From positions 1,590,734-1,654,733 of the forward strand of contig VYZB01000173.1 in the NCBI GenBank assembly GCA_013397455.1: a DNA stretch of 64,000 bases, given 5' to 3'. The notes under the pieces are model-generated. The model was not told where the DNA came from. It ran no database searches and saw only the letters and a list, made by a program, of their open reading frames with translations. Below are positions 10,956 through 48,199 of this stretch, one piece after another. Within the stretch, counting starts at the first letter, position 1, and each line of letters opens with the position of its first letter. Source of the DNA: Crotophaga sulcirostris. Taxonomy: Eukaryota; Chordata; Aves; Cuculiformes; Crotophagidae. The position numbers were made by a program, and so were the translations under genes.

Positions 10956-11832
10956 TGGGTTGCCTCCAAGGTCAAATCCTGTGGTGGCACAGAAGAGGCT
11001 GCAAATAGAGCTAAGCAGCACCCAGAGATGGGGACATGAACAACTATTTCAGCTGCTAATAGGTAAATGCTCATTAGCAAGCTAATTCTAAAAATTGTCA
11101 GTGGTTGGCTCCATTTTGGTGCTGCTGCCCACGCCTTGCTCCTGTGTCTTTGACATCACATTCAGTATGTGCAGGCACAGGGTGTGTGGCAGCAGAGGAT
11201 GGGACAAATGGCTCATTGAGGGTACAAGAGCACATCCACCTCCCAGCTGGCACTGGGTAAACCAGTGCTTAAAGCTCTCCTAGAGAGATGTGTTGTCCCC
11301 CTGCTGCTTGGAGTAGTTTTGCGTATCAAAATCAGGGTTCATTTTGATGCCAGAAGACCGAAGGGAGATATCAGAGATCATGCATGGGACGGCATGAATC
11401 ACCTCGATGACACAGAAGAAGTTGAACTGAGAAGTTTCCAGAACTAAAAATTGTTTCAGAAGACATTGCCAGTGGTTATACTGGTTGTATTTCTGTTATT
11501 TTCAGAAAAGCATGTAAAGACAGGAGTGGTTCTCACTGCTCTTGCTCACGCAAGGTGCCTGCATCCCCACAGCCTCAGGGTGCAGCACAGGACCACTGAT
11601 AATCCAAGGTGCTCTCCCTGCATATCCCCAGGGATCAGCACAAGACAGGCTGCTGTAGGGTTGTAATTTGAAGACCTTGCTAATCCTGAAGCTGATTTTT
11701 TGCTGTATGCTTTTGCCCAAGCCTAGGACTGGGAGGGGACTGGGGGACAGCTGAGCATCCCGAATCCATCCCTAGTGAAGGGCTGAGGTGGCTGCAGGGC
11801 CACCCCATACCTACTGACCTCCCGCTCCACAG
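10956..11832. other. Region upstream of the TNFRSF13B CRD1 exon
   Basis: No exon could be assigned. An A/T-rich patch at about 11040-11100 contains an E-box (CAGCTG) and TAAT motifs. A plus-strand open frame at 11265-11447 ends in an acidic MNHLDDTEEVEL segment; it has no good splice donor of the phase required by the next exon, so it is not called. The missing TNFRSF13B first exon may lie here or further left. Confidence 0.35.
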
Positions 11833-11973
11833 CTATGGATGGGAAGCACGTCAGGTGGGATGCCATGAACAACTGCACCGACCAGCAGTACTGGGACACC
11901 CTCGTTAGGCAGTGCATCCCCTGCAGCCTCGTGTGCGGCCGGCTCACCGCGAGGAGGTGCGCTGCCTGGTGCG
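11833..11973 (+). CDS. TNFRSF13B: TNFRSF13B exon: CRD1
   Basis: The acceptor is CTCCACAG before 11833 and the donor is G|GTGAGT after 11973. The exon enters with two bases (CT) and leaves with one (G), and encodes 46 full codons starting with ATG at 11835. Its six cysteines have the TACI CRD1 spacing, and YWDTL matches the human YWDPL ligand-contact motif. The in-frame ATG could serve as a start, but an upstream exon supplying the first base of the entry codon is more likely from the human gene structure. Confidence 0.93.
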
Positions 11974-14900
11974 GTGAGTGCCGGGCGCGGGCACCGCGGG
12001 GCTGTGCAGAGCAGCAGGCAGCCCTGGGGCAAAGCTGGGAGGGGAGATCACACCCTGGGATGAAGCACAGGGCAAGCTCCAAGCCAGCTCAGTTTAACAG
12101 AGCTTCAAGGCAAAACCACAGGGGAACATGACAGCTTCCCAGTGATGGGCTGGGTCTGGCAACAGCTCAGTGTGGACCAGGATTAAGTCATCCACACCTC
12201 GGTACCTCTCCTTCTTGGGGTGACAGAGCTGCATCAACACTCATGCCCTACCAGTGACACCTCACCCTCTAAAGGTCTTGAGGCACACCAGGTTCAGTTG
12301 ATGTGGATAATCATAAACTCAAGCTGTACATTTGCAAGGCTGTACTGCAAGCCCTGTGCTGGGACAGTCACCAAGGTGTGGTGATAACAAGAGAGGAAGA
12401 GAGACAGATGCACTTTGCACCCAAACCCTGTACACAACCCTGAGCATGGCCCCTTCCCTCCCCAGCAAGCTGTGTTCCAGGACAGCTGCACCCTGTCCTG
12501 TGGCAGGGCTGCATGCAGCAGCAAGTCACGTCTCCCCGTTGAGGACAGGAGATGCCATCCCCCAGGGTCCCGAGCCAGCGCTCAGGCAGGTTTTGGTGTG
12601 CCCCAAAAAGCTGTGCAAGCCCCAGGGCAGCAGCAGCTCCAAGTGGAGCAGCCGGAGCTCGCTGCCATGGGTGGGTATGGCTGCACACTCTACCTGTGCC
12701 CCATCCCCTCCCCGCGCAGCCACCTCTCCCCAGTATTCATCATATGGCCAAAACCCACTCCAAATCCCCTGGATCTGTCACCCTGCCAGCCCTGAAGAGG
12801 CTGCCAACCCTTCGAGCAGTGTGTAGGTCTTACCCTGCGCCTGTTGGAGACGCGAGTTTGTTCAAGCAGCCACAGGCTCGTCCTCGCACGAACCCAGACA
12901 CCAGGAGCAGTGGGAGGGCAGAGGTGTGGGAGCCTCGAGCTCAAACAACAGGGGAGGAGGACGTGCTCAGGACTCCGTGTTCATCTCCCTTCCCTCCTGC
13001 AGAGTCCATGGACTGCAACAGCAAAGCCGGCTTCTACTACGACAAACTCCTGAAAGAATGCATCAACTGCACCGCGATCTGCGGGCAGCACCCGAGCCAA
13101 TGCGCCCCGTCCTGCGAAAGTAAGGCTGCGCGCGAGGGCAGGCAGAGAGGGGATGGGGGGCAGGAACCCCCAGGGAAGGGCTGGAAGAGGAGCCAGGTTA
13201 TGGGACTGAAGTTAGGAAAGGGGCAGCAAACCCCTCTTCATCCTAGGAAGTTGTGTCATTGCTGCCATTTCCCTGGGCCTGGGGAAAAGAAAGCCAAGGA
13301 ATCTGTCTCTCTGCTGTTTTCTCCATAATACAACTCCAACATTTTCCCTTTTGTGCGTCAGTGTTTAACAGACCCATCCTTCAGCTCTACCAGCCAGGGG
13401 CAGGATCAGCAGTTGCATTTCCCACCTTGCTGAGCTGCCTCCAACCTTTGGGGAGTGGGAGGGGATGGGTTATTTTCCCGGAGATCTGCAATTCCCGTCT
13501 AGGGAGTGAGACATGATCACTGGAGAAGAGGGAAGGGTGGAAATAGGGGTTGGGAAGGGACCTCTTCTACCTCTCCGTGGAAGAGAAATGCAAGCAAACA
13601 GAGGTGGTGCAAAGCTGCTTTCAAATTCTATCCAAGCAGAGGGCACGGGGACTGTTAGCAACACCCTGTCACCATCAAAGAGTCAACAGCGCGAAGTGTG
13701 TACCCAGGGGGTTTCTAAGCACACCCATCTCTGCCTGGCCCACAGCAGGTGTCCTGGCGGGCACCCCCCGTTCACTGCCCACCACTGTGCTGGAGCAGAA
13801 GGTGTGCGTGGAGCAGGAGCCGTGGCTGGTGGTGTACCTGCTGCTGGGGCTCTGCCTCTGTGCCCTCCTCTGCTCCCTGCTCCTGGGCTGGACCCACCTG
13901 CGGAGGAAGGGAGAGGTGGCCTCCTGCCAAGCCAGCGTTGGGACCTGCCACTGCAGGGATGACTCCTGCAAAGGTGAGCAGTGGCTGCACTGGGGGGGGA
14001 CTGGGAGAGGGTGGGGAGCTCATGGGCACTGGGGGGGGACTGGGAGAGGGTGGGGAGCTCATGGGGGACAGGATCCCAGGTGCTGCGGGGAGGAACAGAA
14101 AGCAGAGCCAGTTCATAAGAGGGATAGGGAGAGAAAGCAAACAACATGCAATGCAGTTCAGTCTGAGCCTGGAAGAGGAGCAGGACTGAATCCCCATGCT
14201 TGGATTCTCCATCAAAACCCCCTTCTCAGTCACTCTCTTGTAAATTCACAGGCACAGCTTCCCACTGCCATCCAGGGCCTGGAGCTGCACCATCAACCAG
14301 CAGCTCTCCAGCTTCTATTCAGAGGCTGAGCCATAGGACGGATGAGTCGCAAAAAGCCAACGCTCTTCCAAAATGAACTATTTTCCCAAGAAAGGCTCAT
14401 GGCCTTCAAGACAATTGCAGCTCTGGGTTCCTTCACCTGGGGCTGTGCTGGGGCAAAGGGCTACCTGGCAAGAACCACGGTCACACAGGCTGCTGGCTCC
14501 TCCAAACAGGTTGATGACACAGCCTGTCTGCTGAATTATCTTACATCATCATCCCCTGCAGTTTTAGCCCTGGAACCAGAGGGGCTTCACAAGCCTTTGC
14601 TTCAGGGAGAAAAGACAGGGAACTCACAGTAAGCCAACATGGGAAAGATGCTTTTATTCTCCTCTCCTCCCCTGCCTTTAAAAATAAAAAGGTCTGTTTA
14701 CGTATTTCTGCATACACATAAAGGTTTTCATACCTTTACATCCAGTTGTCCTGGATGTCAAAAATCAGAGTAGAAAGCCCACACGCTGGTGTAGGGCTTG
14801 GAGTTGCTCACCAGCAGAACTGAAATCCAAGCCGTTCCTGCTTGCTGTGGTTGAAGGACACGGTGGCATCGAACGTTTGTGTTTGGTGGAGGCCACCGAG

Positions 14901-15714
14901 TTCAAAGAGATTTACTGTGTGCTTTCTAATACCCCAAGTCTAACCTTGCTTATCAGATCTCAGAGGAGGGAGCAGAGTCCTCTGGTAGCCAGAATCCAGC
15001 CTGCAGAGCATCCTGGGTCCCTTGAGCTGCTGTGGGCAGCCAGCCCACCACGTCGCTCTCGCTGGAGCGCTGGCACCCCGCGCAGCGCTGCACCACTGCA
15101 GATCTGCAAAAGCAGCATTTAATGAAAAGACAATTTAAATGCAATGTTATAAATATTACAAGTGCTTTAGTGCTAAGCCTCCAGCCTTCCTGTTTGAGGC
15201 CCTTTCCAGTTTCTCCCTCAGATCTCACCTCCCAGCATGGCAGGACTAGGTGTGAGGATGTAGGCGATGCATAACCTACAACACACAGTGCTGTGGGCTT
15301 TACCAAAGTGGTGGGAGGTGGATGTCCTCTGCAGCTCCAGGACTGGCTCTTTATAGCTTTACTGCAGCACTGCAGAGCGTTTCTTGGGTGAAAGGTGCTC
15401 CTAAAACCCCTTCAGCTAATACACACCGTTTATCTGCAGATCGTCTGGTGGAAGCAGGCAGCTTTGGTGATGGATCCAGCAGCAGCAAGGTCCCTGAGCC
15501 AGTGGAAACCTGTGGCTTCTGCTTCCCTGGACATGGTTCTGCCATACAAGAGACCAAATCGTGCCACAGCACCTCCTATCACACAGCGGAAAGAGCTGCT
15601 CCCTCTCACACTGGGATTTGCAGCATGGGAAGCGCTGGGGCCATTCCCAGCCCTGACGATGGCCACTTCAAAATCATATGTTCTCCTTCACAAGAGAAGA
15701 CACCCATGGTGTAA
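11833..15714 (+). CDS. TNFRSF13B: TNFRSF13B (TACI), BAFF/APRIL receptor; four exons, first exon not found
   Basis: TACI is a type III transmembrane receptor of B cells that binds BAFF and APRIL and signals to NF-kB through TRAFs and related adaptors. Four exons join in frame: 11833-11973, 13003-13119, 13749-13973 (or 13746) and 15440-15714. Counted from the Met at 11835 they give 251 residues (252 with the other acceptor); human TACI has 293. Two cysteine-rich domains keep the human cysteine spacing, C-x12-C-x2-C-x3-C-x7-C-x3-C and C-x14-C-x2-C-x3-C-x6-C-x3-C, and both retain the D-x-L ligand motif (YWDTL, YYDKLL). One transmembrane helix follows, then a tail with the conserved PVETC-x-FCFP motif. 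In human TACI a short first exon encodes about 20 residues before CRD1; its equivalent was not recognised here, so the true start is open. There is no signal peptide, as expected for TACI. The gene converges on USP22. Confidence 0.92.
11974..13002 (+). other. TNFRSF13B intron between CRD1 and CRD2
   Basis: This is a GC-rich intron of about 1.0 kb bounded by GTGAGT and TCCTGCAG. Overlapping open frames inside it have no recognisable similarity. Confidence 0.8.
13003..13119 (+). CDS. TNFRSF13B: TNFRSF13B exon: CRD2
   Basis: The acceptor TCCTGCAG precedes 13003; the donor is GAAA|GTAAGG after 13119. Two bases (AG) complete a Glu codon, 38 full codons follow, then one base. The encoded domain has six cysteines with human-like spacing, the YYDKLL motif and the near-invariant ICGQHP segment. 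In human TACI, CRD2 is the high-affinity ligand-binding domain, so this is the functionally key exon. Confidence 0.95.
13120..13748 (+). other. TNFRSF13B intron before the transmembrane exon
   Basis: The intron is about 0.63 kb, starts GTAAGG and ends in a tandem acceptor CACAGCAG. No element was recognised inside it. Confidence 0.8.
13749..13973 (+). CDS. TNFRSF13B: TNFRSF13B exon: stalk and transmembrane segment
   Basis: The acceptor is CACAGCAG, so the exon starts at 13746 or 13749; both keep the frame. The donor is AAAG|GTGAGC after 13973. It encodes a short stalk (LAGTPRSLPTTVLEQKVCVE), a hydrophobic helix from about WLVVYLLLGLC to CSLLLGW, then basic HLRRK and a Cys-rich juxtamembrane segment with SCQ and CHC. 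Human TACI has a similar KKRG and CSCQ after its helix. The stalk is much shorter than the human one and carries a lone Cys just outside the membrane. Confidence 0.92.
13974..15439 (+). other. TNFRSF13B last intron
   Basis: The intron is about 1.47 kb, from GTGAGC to TTATCTGCAG. It begins with a two-copy 39-bp tandem duplication. An A/T-rich patch near 15110-15170 could be regulatory but nothing definite can be said. Confidence 0.75.
13988..14065 (+). repeat. Two-copy 39-bp tandem duplication in TNFRSF13B intron
   Basis: Copies at 13988-14026 and 14027-14065 are nearly identical. Each includes a run of eight G followed by ACTGGGAGAGGGTGGGGAGC. The high identity suggests a recent duplication, and the unit lies just after the splice donor of the transmembrane exon. 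The G-runs could form a G-quadruplex. Confidence 0.85.
15440..15714 (+). CDS. TNFRSF13B: TNFRSF13B last coding exon: cytoplasmic tail
   Basis: The acceptor TTATCTGCAG precedes 15440. Two bases (AT) complete an Asp codon, then 90 codons run to the TAA at 15712-15714. The block PEPVETCGFCFPGHGSAIQE matches the human [20 protein letters not shown] region, and the end, IICSPSQE, resembles the human IVCVPAQE. This conserved tail lies in the adaptor-binding part of TACI; TRAF and CAML binding are known for the family. The middle of the tail is poorly conserved. Confidence 0.93.
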
Positions 15715-16810
15715 CCATAGTGAATGTTCCTGCATAGGATCCCTCTGCCCCCAAACCACAGCTGCTTCCCTTTCCATTTCCAGTGACCACGACTTCTACC
15801 AGGATGGTTGGACCTGGCACAGTCTTTGCACAAGGGCTGTAGGCTACAGCCAGTGCTGTGGGGTACAGACAGCGCTGTTTTCTTCTACTCAGGAAACAAA
15901 ATTCTCATTACTCTTGTGCACAGTGATAGAAATTGCTTCCCACTGAGCTGTGCCTTCATCCTCCCTCGACCTCTGCAGACTCTTCTGTGCATGCCAGTTG
16001 CTGGGAATGATGTGTCATTGGGCTTTTCAGCCTGGTTCCACCACTAGCACCGCTTTGTGTCTGCAAAGGCTGTTGATGCAGAGCCAGAATCAGACCATGG
16101 TGTCCACTGGGCCCCATGGAGAGCACACCCTTCCCTGAGTGAAAACTCCACCATGTGACACAAGCAGTTTACAAGCAGAACTGTGAGCATCTCAGACATG
16201 GACTCAGATCCAAGAAGTTACTCATGGAAGTTATAATGGTCACTAAATGCCACTTCCATGCTCTTGAGGGAGCGTGTTTTCTGACTTTAACAAATTTATT
16301 TACAGGACTATTTGGTACGACAGAGCTGCACAGGTAGCTTTCAGCACTGCTTGGGAGGAGATGACAGGTCATGGGTGATGGTGAGGTTTTGAACTGTGAC
16401 ATGACACAATGCTGCATGGGAGAAGCTGGGACAGGCATGAAAATCCCCAGTGGAAGTGGGTTTAAATGTGAACATTCATCCAAGGTTGAGAACTTTCTAA
16501 AAGACTAAAAGACTTTCTAAAAACATTTATGTATGTTTGGTCTGGGTTATTCAAAGTAGCAGATAAAAGTGATGAACCAGTAAGACATGCAGCTGCTTTG
16601 AGGGAAGATTTTCATCTGACCTGGCTTTGAAAGCTACTGTGGAAAAATATGGGTTTCAACATGTAACTCAAAGTTCTCATTTTCACTAAAAGAGAAGTGT
16701 AGGAAGTTTTTGCTTGGTGAGAAATCACTCCTGGTAGCAGCTCAACCTCTCCCCGTTCTCACACTAGAGCTTCAAACTTGAAGAATAAATATGAGGCCCC
16801 ATGGCCTCAG
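15715..16810 (+). other. TNFRSF13B: Probable TNFRSF13B 3' UTR with poly(A) signal
   Basis: After the stop codon, the first canonical AATAAA seen on the plus strand is at 16784-16789, which would give a 3' UTR of about 1.1 kb. The intervening sequence has no other recognised feature. The end is inferred from the signal alone. Confidence 0.45.
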
Positions 16811-19800
16811 CTCCCACAGTCTCCAAAACCATGGCCCCAAATACTGTGTTATCATTAGCATCCCAATTTCTCCAGAACTCCAAAATCCACCTTGGTCTAC
16901 ATACATGCTCAACCTCAGCTCTTGCTTGGCCTCCAGCCCCCTTTTGGCATCGATCTTTGCTCAGTCTCAACTGTTCCCCCTTTTGGCCTCCAACTCTTGC
17001 CCAGGCTCAACTCTTCCCCAGCCTCCCACCCTCCTTTTGGCGTCAACTTTTCTTCCACCTGCATTTTTGCCTGGACTCATCTCTGCACCAGCTTTTCCCT
17101 CCCCTCTCCACTGCTGTTCCAGCTTGGCCTTACTCCTTCTTGCCCTCCTGTCTTTTGCCCTCTGCTCTTCCTCTGCCTTTCATCTCTTACAGCCTTTAGT
17201 CTCCTTGAGATTCTCCACTTGCATTCCTGCTCAGCCTTCTGCCCTGCCCCTGCTCTCTGTCAGGTTCCTGTCTGCCCTCGCCCTCCCAAAGCCTTTTGGC
17301 CTCTCCTCACCTTCCTCTGCTGCTCCATGTCCCACTCCCTCTGTGGTCTCCTACAGCTTTATGTCCGCTCTCACTGAGCCTCCCACTCCTGCCTGGTTTT
17401 CCAACCAGCTTGACCTCCCCTGCTCCAAAAGTGCTTCCTCTCTTCCTCTTCTTGGCTCCCCCTCCCTGCAGCCCCTGCAGGGAGAAGGGGTTTTGCACTT
17501 ATCCCAGGCACCAGCACATCCCCCTCAGCACCTGGGCTGGGAAAGCCTCCAGTCCCATGTCCCCCCTGCCCAAGCGCTTCCCAGCAAGGACAGGGCTCCA
17601 GGACAAGGAAAATCTTCCTCAGCAGATGCCACACCTCGTCCCCTACCCCTCCCAGGCAGCAGTGGGGACATGTGGCTTCAGCATGGCTCCAGTGCCCTGA
17701 GGATGTTCAAGTGTCACCTCCAGGGACAGGCACTTGTCACTCACGGGAACCCCTGGCCACGCTCCTTGTGCAAGGTGATTCAGATCCTTATTTAAAAAAA
17801 AGGATAGAAATAACTGAATCCGTGCCACCAGCCTTGCAGTTGGGGCATCTCTTGAGGACCAAGACGCATCAATTATTCAAACAAGAAAGCTTTTAGAGAA
17901 GTGTTCGTGCCAGCCAGCACAAGTGCTCACCCTGCACAGCATCGGCAGCTCCTGCTCCAGCTGGCCCAGAGCACAGAGTCCGGGGCTGGGGCTGTCCCTC
18001 CCATCATCTCATGGCCCAGCAGCCCAGAAACTGGGGAAAATGCTCATCAGAAGCCAAGTCTTTCCCTCCAGCCCCAACACATAGGAGGGGAGTATTCCTC
18101 ACCCTCACAGAGGTGTCCTCCCCCTCCTTCAGGGAATACAACTACTGTTCCAGCAAATAAAGGAAAAGATAACATTGAACAACTTGAACAAATCCGCACA
18201 GAATAATACAAAGGCTCCCAGATACCACCTTTAAATGCTGGAGAATCAAACGGTACCAACAGCTGTAGTATCCCCATCAGTCCAACAGCCCTGATGGAGC
18301 ACACCTGTGGGAACCATTGTGAATATCAGAGGGATCCCCTAAGTGTGGCACACAAGCAGTTACAGCTGGGATGAGTTAACTGCATGGATTGAAGGGCACT
18401 GATTTGGAGCAGAAGCACCCACCTGGGGGGTCAGTCGGTTCTCACATCTCTGCCTTGGCTCAGGTTTTCATTAGGCACCAGCATCAAGTAAAGCTTTCTC
18501 TCAAGCCAAGCAACCAAGAGACAAGAACATTATACTGAAAGTGATTTTCTGGCTATTTTTGTGCTGCGCGTAGAGCTGTGTTCACTGCTGGTAGATAACA
18601 GAGCACACGCTCCAGCGGGAGCCTGCGTCACCACACCAGCCTCTGCTTTCAGCCATTTCTGCAGATGCACCAAGCTGTGCTGATATGAAACTACACCTCA
18701 ACACAAACCAACCAACCCCAAGGTGCTCCCTGAAACAGAAAGGGGGAGCAGCCAAAGCAGCAGAGTCTTGACTCGGGAGGAGGCAGTGCTTCCCTGCCAA
18801 CTCCATCAGCCACCCCAGAGCACCTCGCTGCACACCTGGGTTCAGCGTTTCCCTAACAGGGACATTCAGAGAATTCTGCACTGAGAAACCTCCTGGTGCT
18901 GCAGGGAATAAACCCAGTGAACGAGCTGCGCAGCTGCTTCTGAGGAGATGAAGGGCAAGGGAAGGCTGTGTTGGAGAACAAGCATCACGAGGGGCAGCGC
19001 TGCCGGCTGCTCTTCCATTTTTATAGGGAGAAGGAAAATGTGCTCTCCTCCTCCAGCAACCTGATTTACTGTTCCTGGAAACAGAAACATGCTTGGTCCA
19101 ATTCAGGGAGAGATACGAGGTGGGGGTGGGGGGGGAGAGGAGAGAAAAGAGTAAGAGCCTTTAATACATCAGGAATTGGGCTTTTGAAAACAAAACCAGA
19201 ACTGAAATCCACCTCGCTCTCTGTCTCCCACTGAAACCATCTGCACTGGTGCCGTTGCACAGAGCTCAGCCCTTGTCACCAGCCTTACAGGGCTGACATT
19301 AAGGCTGATTTATAAGGCTGGCGTTGTCCCCAAGCCATTTGTTTCTAAAGGATTAATGAAACAGACTGCATTAGCTCCGGTGGCCAAGCGCGTGCTGGTG
19401 GAAAACAGCACTCATTTGTTCAGCCTCCAGCATCAAAAAAAGCAGCCAAAGGCTCGGAGCTCACATCATATAAAGCGAAGGCGTCCCCGCATTGCGAGGC
19501 CGGCTGCCGCGCGGTGGCACTCCTCCTCCAGCAGGACACAGCAGGGACACGACTGCAGCAGCCCTGAGAATAAGGAAAGGCTGATTCTTGTCTTCCTCTG
19601 CAAGCTTGCTGCATTATTAAAAGGTAGCAGCAAGCGTCGTCAAGCCTCTGCACGATGCCGTGCCCAACGGGGGAGGGAGGGGCCCTTCCTGCGGGTGCGT
19701 CGCTCCGCCGCATCTCTCCAGTGGTTTTTCATTCGCAACAAGAACGCTCAGGTTCAATCTTGCAGCACCCAATCACAACTGAAAATTATTTCAAGCGTGA

Positions 19801-21229
19801 CGATGGGGAAAAAGAGGTTACAAACGCAGAGCATGCGATGGCTTCTGAAGGAATCGGGCTGCCTGGGTTGCTCCCTCACTGTACAGCACATTTTCTGGGT
19901 CGGTTTGGTATTCGAGGTGCTTCAGTCAGCTGTCCCTGCTTCCTTCCCTGGTGCAAGCTGTTGCAGAATCTCTTGATGTACAGAACTGCCTTGTACTCTT
20001 CTAGTTTGCATACAAACCAAATGCAATTCCACATCCTTTTGTTGAGCTGCTCCTGTAAGATACTCATTTAAAAACCAAACCAACTTGCTTTCCTTATTTT
20101 CCTCCTATTTCTTCTGTCCATCAGACAGCTCTCCACCTCTGGCTCAGGCAGGTCAGACACCTGTAACTCATTTCTAGGGCACAGGATCTAAAAGGTTGGA
20201 CCCATCTGTTTATAAACACACTGGGAACACCAAGGGATGGCTGTTTGGATACATATGCAGAGCTGAATGACCTTTTTGGTGTGGCTCTTGCACCACTTTA
20301 CGCAGTGCTTAACTCTTACACACAGCTCTCTCTAGGTTCCATAAAGAAGGGAGAAAAAAGCTTTCTTTGCTCTTTTCACCTCTGTGCCCTGAATGGTTTC
20401 CCTCACAGGCTGTAATCCATCCACAGCCCAGTGTCCTGAGAACAAGGCACAGAACCAAGCAGTCACTGCTGGTACCCCGACAAGCCAAGGCTGCTCTAAA
20501 AGGCAGCGATGGAGCAAACTGGCATTTGTGACAAAGCATGAGTAAGGCGTTGCCCCAAGTGCCGCCAGGTAGACACCAATATGGAGGCTGCGTGTCTGCA
20601 AGAGGAGGAGTATGTGAGGAGTTAATACATGTGGGAGGATACAAGGAACCAATACCAGCCTAGCACAGACCAGAAAAATGTGTTGTTTACTTAAAACCGA
20701 GTGCACTGCAGAAGTGCTCAATAGCAGCAGCAGATCCACCCCTCAATGCTGCCCCCAGCAGCAACCGCTCCGAACAGATGGCACGCTTTTCCATACGGAG
20801 GTCCTTTCGAGTGTTCTATCTATGCCTTTGGAAGGCAGCAGGGGAAAAAAACAAATCAAAACCAGCAACAACAAACCAAGCAATTTTGAGAAATTCAAAC
20901 TTATTCACAAGATTTAAAAAAAAGAACCAAGACCACTCTTACAGTATAAACACGCCAATTCATTCATTTTTACTGATGGTTGCATTTATGAATTTCATTC
21001 TTGTGAAAAAAAAGGGAATAAAAGGAAAAAAATTAAGAAAATAGCTATTTATAGAAAACAAAAAAAAGGGCTCAAACAGAAAAAAATCTGTGCTGATGCT
21101 TTTGATGAGCAGTCCGATGGCATTAAACATTACCTGTGCAAGCAGGCATGCTTGAAAACCTGTCAGTACTGTAGCTTCAGTTCCACAATCCAGGATTTCT
21201 TTTATGGTTGTTGAAAAAAAAGAGCCTAA
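16811..21229. other. Convergent intergenic region, no gene recognised
   Basis: This stretch separates the 3' ends of TNFRSF13B and USP22. It begins with a long pyrimidine-rich tract (16890-17720) and becomes A/T-rich past about 19.7 kb. No coding exon was recognised on either strand. Part of the right end may belong to a longer USP22 3' UTR, since the human USP22 mRNA has a long one. Confidence 0.4.
16890..17720 (+). repeat. Pyrimidine-rich tract with imperfect repeats
   Basis: The plus strand is strongly enriched in C and T for about 0.8 kb. The left part shows imperfect repeats built on CCCCCTTTTGGC followed by CTCAACT-type segments (near 16938, 16977 and 17030). The asymmetry leaves a 334-codon open frame (16791-17795) rich in Ser, Pro and Leu, judged a composition artefact. 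The tract could adopt triplex structures or affect transcription termination between the convergent genes; this is speculation. Confidence 0.6.
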
Positions 21230-21799
21230 TAGTTTCATACTGTATTTATTTAATAACTAAAATTCACAAATAAAAAGATACTTGCGAAGTCCTTTAGTTG
21301 TGTCATCCCCTCCTCCTCCATTCTACTGCTTTCAGACCCAAATGCATAAAAAATGGGCTTGGATTTTTAATTTTTAACTGGTATATGATTGGTCGTTGGA
21401 GCTGAAGCACCAAATGGAGAAGATGCTTTATGGAGATGAGGGTATAACCCTTGCCTTCCCACACACACTTTGGAGGAACATAGGAGATGTACCAGCGCCT
21501 GGACTCCTCTGCTCCCATTTCCCCCACCCAGAGCATTCCTTTCATTTTATATTTCCTCTGTTAAATGACTGACTGTAGCCTCTTTTTTTCCCCCTTTCTG
21601 TCCTTGCGGGACTGCATACACGTTGGACATTGTTCATTTCTTACTCCGCCAGGCTTTGAGTCAATGTCAAGTAGGTCCTGTTACAGCTCAGTGCTAGTTG
21701 GTTTTAAAGGGTCTTTACGTTTCAGGTAGGTTTGTGTGTCGATTCAGAAGGCTTGCTTATTTTCTTCCTTGTTTATAACTGACAAGCTGCTGGATAAGG
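21230..21799 (-). other. USP22: USP22 3' UTR, proximal part, with candidate poly(A) signal
   Basis: Downstream of the USP22 stop (minus strand), overlapping AATAAA (21245-21250) and ATTAAA (21249-21254) hexamers occur about 550 bases after the stop. They are candidate poly(A) signals; more distal sites are possible. The minus-strand sequence here is A/T-rich and noncoding. Confidence 0.45.

Positions 21800-48199
<26,400 letters not shown>

Noticed and set aside
10290..11021. 243-codon minus-strand open frame
   Set aside because: It runs through the antisense of a CR1 3' end and is not a gene.
13550..14329. 259-codon plus-strand open frame taken as one exon
   Set aside because: Only 13749-13973 is real exon; the rest is intron read-through, including the tandem duplication.
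16791..17795. 334-codon plus-strand open frame, the longest in the window
   Set aside because: Ser/Pro/Leu-rich low complexity from a pyrimidine-rich tract with few stop codons by composition; other frames are also open and no domain is visible.
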